Below are positions 56,643 through 64,000 of a DNA stretch of 64,000 nt, piece by piece. The position numbers and the translations under genes are program-made. The number at the start of each line of letters is the position of its first letter. The stretch's first letter is position 1. The notes under the pieces were generated by a model, which saw only the letters and a program-made list of their open reading frames with translations, searched no databases and had not been told where the DNA came from. The stretch comes from Cytobacillus firmus (GTDB lineage Bacteria; Bacillota; Bacilli; Bacillales; Cytobacillaceae): assembly GCF_023612095.1 (NCBI RefSeq), contig NZ_CP086235.1:2987501-3051500 (forward strand), in the 5' to 3' direction.

Positions 56643-58628
56643 TTATGATTCTTCATCCGGATAAGGTATTTCCTTTTCCTCAAAAACCTGGCCGTCCCGC
56701 AGAACCTTATAAGAAGCATTCTGTCCAGGAGCGATTGTCAGATCAATTGGTATTACCACATCTTCATAGATCAGCTCTGTATGCATTGGTTCAGAACCTG
56801 TATTATTCAAATCCTTAATGATAATCTGAACTTCATTCGGCTCACCTTCTGCGGCGGGCTCATATGGAATGCTGATCTCAATATTTTCAGTCTTAGGAAG
56901 GAGTTCTTTTTTTCCTTTTGAAAGAACCACCGTCACCTTCTGTCCCCTTGTCAGATTTGTGCCCGGTGCCGGGTCCTGTTTGATGACCAAGCCTTCAGGG
57001 ACTTCCTCATGGTATTCTTCTTCCCTATATTCTACTTTCAAACCGGAGGATTCTTCGTACTCCTGCAGACCCTTTTCGTTATAGCCGCGTAAATCTTTTA
57101 ATGCTATTGGAGCCGGTCCTTTGCTCACAGTGAAAATCAATTCCGTATCCTCTGGAACGACAAGGTCGCCTTCTGATAAGTTTTGATCCAGGATGGTCCC
57201 AGCCGGCTCACTATCATTAGTTTCTTCGTTTTTCTCAATGGTTTTAAAATTTTTGCTTTCAAGCAGGCGGACAACATCATCATATTGCCTGCCTTGGTAA
57301 TCTGCTAATTCAAATTTTTCTTTGCCGGAGCTTTCATAGATATCAATGGAGGTTCCCTCTTTGACAGTCCTGCCTGCTTTCGGATCTGTTTTAACTACCA
57401 GGCCTTCTTCAACATCCGGATCGCTGATCGGTTTTGTATCCCTAACTGTAAACCCTGCGGCAATCAGCTCTGCTACTGCATCTTCCACCTCTTTTCCGGA
57501 TACATCCGGAACCTGAACATCCTTTGGCCCCATCAGATCAGGAAAAACGGTTATAGCCAGGATCCCTGTCACAATCAGAAATATAAAGACTGATACCAGG
57601 ATGATCGGCCATTTCTTTTTCTTCTTTTTTTCTTTCTTTTTTTCAGGGAGAGGCTTTGCCACAGGCTGAGTATCTCCCTTGGGATCCTTTGCATGCACAA
57701 GGGTTTCGTCCATATTTTGATATGGGCGGTCATCTGTAATAACAGGAATAGCTTTTGTAGCATCATCGTCAATCGGCACTATGAACTTTTTTTCATCCAG
57801 TCTTTCGGGCTCAAGAGCTGTTCTGATATCTTCTTCCATTTCTTCAACGTTATCATACCTGTGAAAAGGATCTTTTGCTGTCGCTTTTAAAACGATATTT
57901 TCAACACTTTGCGGTATGGATGGGTTCCATCTCTTCAGGGAAGGCGTCTCCGATTGCAGATGCTTGAGTGCTATTGATACCGCAGATTCACCCGAGAAAG
58001 GAAGCCTTCCTGTCAAAAGCTCAAACATAACAATGCCAAGGGAATAGATATCAGACTTTCTGTTGGCCATTCCCCCTCTGGCCTGTTCGGGAGAAAGATA
58101 ATGAACAGAGCCCAGCACTGAATTTGTCTGGGTAATGCTGGTAGCGCTTAGTGCCATGGCAATTCCAAAATCAGTAATCTTAACATTACCATGCCTGTCT
58201 ATCAAAATATTATGCGGTTTAATATCCCGGTGTATGATATGGTTTTGATGTGCATGAGATATGGCTGAGGTCAGCTGTTTTAAAATTTCCAGGGCATCAT
58301 CTATGCGAACAGGGCTGTTTTGCTGTATGTATTGCTTTAACGTTTGTCCATCTACATATTCCATCACAATATAATAGATTGAGTCCTCCTCGCCAACATC
58401 ATAAATATTGACGATATTCGGGTGGGCTAAGCTGGTTGCAGACTGGGCTTCACGATGAAAACGGCGGATAAATTCTTCATCTTCGGCGAAGTCCATCCGA
58501 AGCACTTTCACGGCTACATCACGATCAAGAATCATATCATGGGCCAGGTAGACATTCGCCATGCCTCCTCCGCCGATCATATCAATAATTCTATAGCGGC
58601 CGCTTAATCTTCTTCCCTTAATCATCAT
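56643..58628 (-). CDS. prkC: Ser/Thr protein kinase PrkC with PASTA repeats
   Basis: Membrane kinase that senses muropeptides and controls germination and cell-wall metabolism. It is 661 aa. The kinase domain has the glycine loop GGGGMANVYLA, Lys41, HRDIKPHNIL and DFGIAM. A Lys-rich juxtamembrane stretch and one membrane helix (WPIILVSVFIFLIVTGILAI) follow. At least three extracellular PASTA repeats come next (VQVPDVSGKEVEDAV, ELADYQGRQYDDVV, IALKDLRGYNEKGL), then an Ig-like C-terminal part. The ATG overlaps prpC by 11 nt. Confidence 0.97.
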   Translation of the reverse strand: MMIKGRRLSGRYRIIDMIGGGGMANVYLAHDMILDRDVAVKVLRMDFAEDEEFIRRFHREAQSATSLAHPNIVNIYDVGEEDSIYYIVMEYVDGQTLKQYIQQNSPVRIDDALEILKQLTSAISHAHQNHIIHRDIKPHNILIDRHGNVKITDFGIAMALSATSITQTNSVLGSVHYLSPEQARGGMANRKSDIYSLGIVMFELLTGRLPFSGESAVSIALKHLQSETPSLKRWNPSIPQSVENIVLKATAKDPFHRYDNVEEMEEDIRTALEPERLDEKKFIVPIDDDATKAIPVITDDRPYQNMDETLVHAKDPKGDTQPVAKPLPEKKKEKKKKKKWPIILVSVFIFLIVTGILAITVFPDLMGPKDVQVPDVSGKEVEDAVAELIAAGFTVRDTKPISDPDVEEGLVVKTDPKAGRTVKEGTSIDIYESSGKEKFELADYQGRQYDDVVRLLESKNFKTIEKNEETNDSEPAGTILDQNLSEGDLVVPEDTELIFTVSKGPAPIALKDLRGYNEKGLQEYEESSGLKVEYREEEYHEEVPEGLVIKQDPAPGTNLTRGQKVTVVLSKGKKELLPKTENIEISIPYEPAAEGEPNEVQIIIKDLNNTGSEPMHTELIYEDVVIPIDLTIAPGQNASYKVLRDGQVFEEKEIPYPDEES

Positions 58629-59382
58629 TTATCATCCCGCTCTCATTGCTTTCATAATACTCAGCAATCACGAGCGTAATATTATCTTCGCCGCCATTAT
58701 CATTGGCCTTATCAATCAGCACTGAAGCTTTTTCTTCCAGTGTACCTCCACTACTGAGGATTTCGCTCATTTCTGCCACAGATACCTTGTTGGACAATCC
58801 GTCAGAGCATAATAATAATAAGTCGCCTTCTTCAAATGTAATAGTTTTAATATCCATCTCAACAGCTGCTTCCGTTCCCAATGCTCTCAGCAGCACATTT
58901 TTTCTTGGATGATGCTCGGCATCTTCCTTTGTAATCTGCCCTGACCTTACAAGTTCATTCACCAGGGAATGGTCTTCCGTCAGCTGCTGAAAACCTGATT
59001 CATTTAAAATATAACATCTGCTGTCACCTATATTCGCAATAGTCGCAAAACGATCGGTACATATGGCAGCAACAACAGTAGTCCCCATACCTTCGCATTG
59101 TTCATTCACTTTTGAATGTTCATAAAGGATGGTATTAACCTCTGCAATATGCTTCTGCAGCCATCCTTCAGCTTCATCGGCAGTCTGAAAGTCATCTGTC
59201 TGATCCCAGAATCCTTTTAAACTTGTTAAAGTCATTTCGCTTGCCACATCGCCAGCACGGTGGCCGCCCATGCCATCTGCTACGATGGCAAGGCGCTGAC
59301 CGCTGCTGTTCACATAGATGCCGCCATTATCTTCATTATGCTGCCTGACTTTGCCTCTATCTGTCCTGAAAACAGCTTTCAT
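58618..59382 (-). CDS. prpC: PPM-type protein phosphatase PrpC
   Basis: Manganese-dependent phosphatase that reverses PrkC phosphorylation. It is 254 aa, the same length as in B. subtilis. Motifs are RTDRGKVRQHNEDN, VADGMGGHRAGDVAS, IGDSRCYIL, EDHSLVNELV and LLCSDGLSNKV with the metal-binding aspartates. The chosen ATG follows AGGTGA; the 19 upstream in-frame codons overlap rlmN. Confidence 0.97.
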   Translation of the reverse strand: MKAVFRTDRGKVRQHNEDNGGIYVNSSGQRLAIVADGMGGHRAGDVASEMTLTSLKGFWDQTDDFQTADEAEGWLQKHIAEVNTILYEHSKVNEQCEGMGTTVVAAICTDRFATIANIGDSRCYILNESGFQQLTEDHSLVNELVRSGQITKEDAEHHPRKNVLLRALGTEAAVEMDIKTITFEEGDLLLLCSDGLSNKVSVAEMSEILSSGGTLEEKASVLIDKANDNGGEDNITLVIAEYYESNESGMINDD

Positions 59383-59386
59383 ACTG

Positions 59387-60469
59387 TCACCTCGTCTCCT
59401 CTTTTCGCTCCTTTGCACGAAGTTGTCCGCATGCTGCATCTATATCGTGACCGTGCTCCCTGCGAATGGTTACATTAATGCCGTGATTCTTCAGTGTCTT
59501 TTCAAAAGCAAAAATCTGATCCTTGGGTGTTCTTACATAATCCCGTTCCGGCACATAGTTTACTGGAATCAGGTTAACATGGCACTTAACATTTTTTATT
59601 AACTCTGCCAGCTCTTCAGCATGTTCAACCTGATCATTTACCCCTCCGAATAAGCCATATTCGAAGCTTACACGTCTGCCTGTCTTATTTATATAATACC
59701 TGATTGAATCCATAAGGTCCGGCAGCTTATAAGCTCTATTTATAGGCATCAGGCGGCTCCTGATTTCGGTGTTTGGGGCATGTAGGGAAATCGCGAAATT
59801 AATCTGCATATTTTCATCTGCAAATTTATAAATTTTCGGGATGATTCCGCTTGTCGATACAGTTATATGGCGTGCGCCGATATTCAGCCCTTTATCATGG
59901 TTGATAATTTTAAGGAATGAGAGCATGCTGTCATAATTATCAAAAGGTTCACCGATACCCATAATGACAACTGAGCTGACCCGTTCATCTGTTTCATCAA
60001 GTGCCTGTTGTACTTTTACGACCTGAGCAACGATTTCTCCTGCTTCAAGATTACGTTTTAATCCGCCTAATGTGGAGGCACAGAATGTACATCCGATCCG
60101 GCAGCCCACCTGAGTGGTTACACATACTGAATTCCCATAGTCATGTCTCATCAGTACAGTTTCAATTGAATAGCCATCATGAAGTTCAAATAAGAATTTT
60201 ATTGTTCCATCAGCAGACTCCTGCTGGATGATCGTTTTAAGGGTTGTCAGTGAAAAATCTGCTGATAGCATATCCCGCAGCCCTTTTGACAGATTCGTCA
60301 TATCCTCAAATGATGTGACCCTCTTTGTGTAAAGCCAATCAAATATTTGCTCAGCCCTGAAGGCTTTCTCATTATTTTCTTTTAGCCATTCCTTCAGCTC
60401 ATGAAGCTGTAAAGTATAAATGGATGGTTTTTGTTCTGCTGTAATTTTCTCTGCTGCTTTTTGTTCCAT
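59387..60469 (-). CDS. rlmN: Dual-specificity RNA methyltransferase RlmN
   Basis: Radical-SAM enzyme that makes 2-methyladenosine at A2503 of 23S rRNA and A37 of some tRNAs. It is 360 aa. The iron-sulphur motif is [15 protein letters not shown] (CxxxCxxC). The C-terminal cysteine that is methylated in the reaction is in [12 protein letters not shown]. It abuts rsmB end to end and precedes prpC by 4 nt. Confidence 0.97.
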   Translation of the reverse strand: MEQKAAEKITAEQKPSIYTLQLHELKEWLKENNEKAFRAEQIFDWLYTKRVTSFEDMTNLSKGLRDMLSADFSLTTLKTIIQQESADGTIKFLFELHDGYSIETVLMRHDYGNSVCVTTQVGCRIGCTFCASTLGGLKRNLEAGEIVAQVVKVQQALDETDERVSSVVIMGIGEPFDNYDSMLSFLKIINHDKGLNIGARHITVSTSGIIPKIYKFADENMQINFAISLHAPNTEIRSRLMPINRAYKLPDLMDSIRYYINKTGRRVSFEYGLFGGVNDQVEHAEELAELIKNVKCHVNLIPVNYVPERDYVRTPKDQIFAFEKTLKNHGINVTIRREHGHDIDAACGQLRAKERKEETR

Positions 60470-61825
60470 TTATTGCACCTTCTTTCTCAGACAGGAAATA
60501 TAAAACCCGTCCGAACCAATATCCTGCGGCAAAACCTGCAGTTCAAAGCCATCTATTAATGAAGCAATTGCATCAGGCATCCGCTCCTGAACAGATAGAT
60601 CTCCCTCAAATTCCGCATTGTCCTTTAAAAAAGCGTGAACAACATGCTGATTTTCTTCTTTGTCCACTGTACATGTACTATAAACAAGAATACCACCTTT
60701 TTTCAGTAAAGGTGAAACGGCATCCAATAGATTCCTCTGAATCTTATGGAGGTGATATAAATCTTCTTCTTTTTTGGTGTATTTCATATCAGGCTTTCTT
60801 CTCATAACTCCAAGGCCTGAACACGGGGCATCCACTAAAATGCGGTCAAAAGATTCTTTTTCATAATGCTCCTGGACTTTCCTGCTGTCAAGGGCAGTTG
60901 TCTTAATATTTGTTAATCCCAGTCTATCGGCATTATCATTTATCAGCCTAACTTTATGCTCGTGAAGGTCCAGTGAAATGACCTGACCGGTATTTTGCAG
61001 TTTTTCTGCTATATGTGTCGTTTTTCCTCCCGGAGCTGCACAGGCATCCAGTATCTTCTCATCGGGATTTCCTCCAAGGGCATAAGCAGCAAGCATGGAG
61101 CTTTCATCCTGAATAGTAATGAGTCCGTCTTTAAATACACGGGAATTAGCCAGATTGCCCCTCAAACATTTAATGGCAACTGGAATAAACGGACTTGGCT
61201 CCACATCAAATCCCTCTTCCTGAAGAAGTGACAAACACTCCTCCCTTGAAGCCTTTACCTCATTTACCCTTGCTGTCTGCAGCGGGGCAGTTAAGTTTAT
61301 TTCGCACATTTTCTTTGTTTCTTCAAAACCCAGCTGATCGGCCCATCTTTTTACAAGCCATTCGGGATGGCTTGTCTCAATGGAGAGGCGCTTCACCCTG
61401 TCCTCAATTTGTTCGGGATCTGGTAGGCCCTTCCTCTGAATGTTTCTCAGCACACCGTTGACCATGCCGGAAATTCCTTTATGCCCTCTCCGTTTTGCTA
61501 TTTCTACTGCCTCATAAATTGCTGCCCGGTCAGGGATTTTATCAAGATAAACCATCTGATACAGTGTCAGCCTCAAGAGCTGATTTACCCAGCTTTCGAT
61601 TTTTTTATTGCCTGCCAAAAAGGGCTGCAGGTAAAAATCGAGTGTCATCCGGCGCTGAAGGGTACCATATGTCAGTTCGGTAAGCAGCCCAATGTCCTTC
61701 TGGTCAATTTCATTCTTTTTTATGGCGTTATTAAGTAAAAGATTGCTGTATGACTGATTTTTTTCAATCGCCTCAAGAAGCTCCATTGCCGTTTCTCTAA
61801 CATTTTTCGTCTGTAGTTTTTTCAT
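60470..61825 (-). CDS. rsmB: 16S rRNA (cytosine-967-C5)-methyltransferase RsmB
   Basis: Methylates C967 of 16S rRNA. It is 451 aa, with an N-terminal NusB-like domain ([20 protein letters not shown]) and a C-terminal SAM methyltransferase: [34 protein letters not shown] with the catalytic Cys region, and [12 protein letters not shown]. It overlaps fmt by 4 nt. Confidence 0.97.
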   Translation of the reverse strand: MKKLQTKNVRETAMELLEAIEKNQSYSNLLLNNAIKKNEIDQKDIGLLTELTYGTLQRRMTLDFYLQPFLAGNKKIESWVNQLLRLTLYQMVYLDKIPDRAAIYEAVEIAKRRGHKGISGMVNGVLRNIQRKGLPDPEQIEDRVKRLSIETSHPEWLVKRWADQLGFEETKKMCEINLTAPLQTARVNEVKASREECLSLLQEEGFDVEPSPFIPVAIKCLRGNLANSRVFKDGLITIQDESSMLAAYALGGNPDEKILDACAAPGGKTTHIAEKLQNTGQVISLDLHEHKVRLINDNADRLGLTNIKTTALDSRKVQEHYEKESFDRILVDAPCSGLGVMRRKPDMKYTKKEEDLYHLHKIQRNLLDAVSPLLKKGGILVYSTCTVDKEENQHVVHAFLKDNAEFEGDLSVQERMPDAIASLIDGFELQVLPQDIGSDGFYISCLRKKVQ

Positions 61826-62772
61826 TCGATGTCTCCCAGACGGCCGCCGGCAGTCAGATTGGAACCTGCACCTCTTAAAAATTGTTCTGCCGGCATCTTT
61901 TTCTTTCCTGAAGGCTGCAGTTCAGTTATTTTAACCAATGTATCATTCCCTGAGGCCACAACGATTCCGTCTTCCTCAAGCCTGATGATGGTTCCCGGTT
62001 CTTCGATTTTAGCATGTTTAACTTTCTCTGAATTCCATATTTTAACCACTTTGCCGTCAAATGTTGTATAAGCAACCGGCCATGGGTTTAACCCTCTAAT
62101 GTGGTTATAGATTTCTTCTCCGGTTTTGCTCCAGTCGATTTTTTCCTGTTCTCTTTTAATGTTATAGGCAAAAGTGGCTTCTTCATCATTTTGCTTAATG
62201 GGATTCAGTTCGTCATTCAGCAGTTTTGGCAGGGTTTCAGACAAAAGCTTGGATCCTGCCTCGCTAAGTTTATCGTGAAGAGTGCCTACTGTATCTGTTT
62301 CAGTAATCGGCACCTCAACTTGTGTTAATATATCGCCTGCATCCAGCTTTTCAGCCATATACATAATGGTGATACCTGTTTTTTCTTTTCCCTGCAGAAT
62401 GGAGTAATGAATGGGTGCACCGCCGCGCAATTCCGGAAGCAATGATGCATGAACATTTATACAGCCATACTTAGGCGCATCCAGAAGCGCCTTAGGCAAA
62501 ATTTGCCCAAACGCTGCTGTGACAACAAGGTCTGGCTTAAGAGCAAGAACTTTCTCCAATTCATCCGGCTGGCGGATTTTTTCAGGCTGAATCACAGGGA
62601 TGCCCTGTTTTTCAGCTTCGACTTTTACAGGAGGGGGAGTAAGGACCTTTTTCCTTCCAACCGGCCTGTCAGGCTGGGTAACCACTCCGATCACTTCATA
62701 TCCATCGTCTATTATTTGCTTTAGTACCGGCACTGAAAAATCGGGTGTGCCCATAAAAACGATTTTTGTCAT
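61822..62772 (-). CDS. fmt: Methionyl-tRNA formyltransferase
   Basis: Formylates initiator Met-tRNA using 10-formyltetrahydrofolate. It is 316 aa with [14 protein letters not shown], the catalytic Asn-His in [31 protein letters not shown] with the third residue, and a C-terminal tRNA-binding barrel. It overlaps def and rsmB by 4 nt each. Confidence 0.98.
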   Translation of the reverse strand: MTKIVFMGTPDFSVPVLKQIIDDGYEVIGVVTQPDRPVGRKKVLTPPPVKVEAEKQGIPVIQPEKIRQPDELEKVLALKPDLVVTAAFGQILPKALLDAPKYGCINVHASLLPELRGGAPIHYSILQGKEKTGITIMYMAEKLDAGDILTQVEVPITETDTVGTLHDKLSEAGSKLLSETLPKLLNDELNPIKQNDEEATFAYNIKREQEKIDWSKTGEEIYNHIRGLNPWPVAYTTFDGKVVKIWNSEKVKHAKIEEPGTIIRLEEDGIVVASGNDTLVKITELQPSGKKKMPAEQFLRGAGSNLTAGGRLGDIE

Positions 62773-63254
62773 TCAGCTTCCAATCCTTCCAACTCTTCTT
62801 CATTCAAGTATCTTGTTACTTTTGAGGTAAATAGCACCCCATGCAAATGATCAATTTCATGGAGGATCGCTCTTGCCAGGAAATCCTCAGCCTCCAGGGT
62901 AAAAAATTTCCCTTTGCGGTCCTGTGCCTTTATTTTGACATATTCAGGCCTTGTAACTTCTCCATATAACCCCGGAAAACTCAAGCATCCCTCAGGGCCT
63001 GTCTGCTCCCCATCCGTTTCAAGAATTTCCGGATTGATCATTTCAATTGTTCCAAACTCATCATCTATATCAACAATGGCAATTTGCAGCTTTTGCCCAA
63101 TTTGCGGAGCAGCAAGCCCGACACCATCGAATTCCAGCATCGTATCATACATATCATTTAACAATTTGCCAAGCTTCTTATCAAAGACTTTAACTGGTTC
63201 GCATTCTGCCTCCAGAATTTCAGCCGGATAAGTAACAATTTTTTTTACCGCCAA
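62769..63254 (-). CDS. def: Peptide deformylase (TTG start)
   Basis: Removes the formyl group from new proteins. It is 161 aa from a TTG start at (TTG)[13 protein letters not shown], with GGAGG 7 nt upstream; the ATG ten codons earlier has no RBS and adds non-homologous residues. The three metal motifs are [16 protein letters not shown] (Cys90) and HEIDH (132-136). Coupled with fmt, the opposite reaction in the formyl-Met cycle. Confidence 0.96.
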   Translation of the reverse strand: MAVKKIVTYPAEILEAECEPVKVFDKKLGKLLNDMYDTMLEFDGVGLAAPQIGQKLQIAIVDIDDEFGTIEMINPEILETDGEQTGPEGCLSFPGLYGEVTRPEYVKIKAQDRKGKFFTLEAEDFLARAILHEIDHLHGVLFTSKVTRYLNEEELEGLEAE

Positions 63255-63360
63255 AACGTTTCCTCCATTTTTATCTATTTTCAACCAATTTGGGTTTATT
63301 CATAACCAGAAAAGCAGAAGCGCCTTAATACACTCCTTCTAAAGCTGACTCTTTTAGAAA

Positions 63361-64000
63361 CTACATTAAAATATATGGATTCAGGTCAATTGAGACAGTT
63401 AAGCCCCCTGAAGAAATTTCCTGCTGGTAATTATCCAGAATTTTTTTCAGCGTCTGGCCAAGTTCCGGCTCCCGCTTGTATTTTATCAGACATTGATACC
63501 GATATCTATTATTGATACGAGGTATCGGGGAGGCAACCGGACCAAGAACAATGCTCTCTGCAGATAATTTTGACTGAATGTACTGCGTGATCTTCTCGGT
63601 TACAGAAACAGCCTTCATTAATTCTTCGTGACTGACTGTGACAAGGGAGATATAGAAGAAAGGAGGATATCTATGAATTTTACGGACCATCATTTCTCTG
63701 TCGTAAAATTTATCGTAATCCTGCTCCCCGCCAGCTCAATACTATAATGTTCAGGTGTGTAGGTCTGAATGATTACCTCACCCTCTAATTCATGCCTCCC
63801 AGCTCGCCCGCTTACCTGTGTCAGCAGCTGAAAGGTTTTTTCAGACGAGCGGAAATCAGGCAAGTGCAGCATGGTGTCTGCCGAGAGTACTCCCACTAAA
63901 GTAATATTGGGGAAATCAAGGCCCTTAGCAATCATCTGGGTCCCAAGAAGAATATCTGCATGTCCTTCCTGGAATTGATCGAGGAGCTTTTCATGTGCAC
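63361..64000 (-). CDS. priA: Primosomal protein PriA, C-terminal part (5' end cut; apparent one-base frameshift at 63726-63729)
   Basis: Replication restart helicase; only the last 213 or so codons are in the window. The visible part starts [20 protein letters not shown] and has [17 protein letters not shown] and [20 protein letters not shown]. The frame breaks after HYSIELAG. One added G in a four-G run gives [20 protein letters not shown], matching the family and joining the segment that ends [14 protein letters not shown]. Confidence 0.93.

Overview
The window is a 64 kb piece of a Bacillaceae chromosome. It carries the long conserved block that in Bacillus subtilis runs from priA/def/fmt through prkC, recG, the fab genes, smc/ftsY/ffh, rplS, sucCD, topA and codY to the start of the fla/che operon. 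The block is shown in reverse, so almost every gene is on the minus strand. The only plus-strand genes I support are rpmB and the two ORFs of an insertion sequence. spoVM (26 codons), the Gram-positive codY/clpYQ cluster, fapR and PASTA-kinase prkC point to an endospore-forming, flagellated Bacillus relative. The genus cannot be fixed from sequence reading alone.

Layout from left to right: fliG (cut by the window edge), fliF, fliE, flgC, flgB (basal body); codY, hslU/clpY, hslV/clpQ, xerC; trmFO, topA, dprA; sucD, sucC; the ylqH/ylqG pair (FlhB- and FliK-like), rnhB, rbgA, lepB; rplS, trmD, rimM, ylqD, khpA, rpsP, ffh, ylxM; then an 8-gene block of 12.2 kb (25260-37483) between ylxM and ftsY; an IS3-family element (37766-39237); ftsY, smc, rnc; acpP, fabG, fabD, plsX, fapR; recG; fakA, yloU; rpmB (+); spoVM; thiN, rpe, rsgA, prkC, prpC, rlmN, rsmB, fmt, def and priA (cut by the right edge).

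The accessory part is the 8-gene operon at the ftsY/ylxM junction. It encodes a surface membrane protein, an ABC-2 ATPase and permease, a coiled-coil membrane protein with a Gly-Ser tail, a MoxR AAA+ ATPase, a DUF58 protein, a BatA-like VWA protein and a large protein with two VWA domains. Tight spacing and start/stop overlaps suggest that it makes one envelope-associated machine of unknown function. It is the best candidate for an undescribed system here.

Six genes (topA, the coiled-coil operon protein, smc, rnc, plsX, priA) each carry one frameshift, and each is repaired by adding a single G to a G-run on the coding strand. Several are essential in Bacillus, so I read these as systematic base-calling or assembly errors and annotate each as one gene. 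Other points: the IS sits in the loop of the ftsY terminator with an ATT duplication; a perfect FapR operator lies just downstream of a fapR promoter whose -35 is inside the recG terminator; several large palindromic intergenic elements occur.
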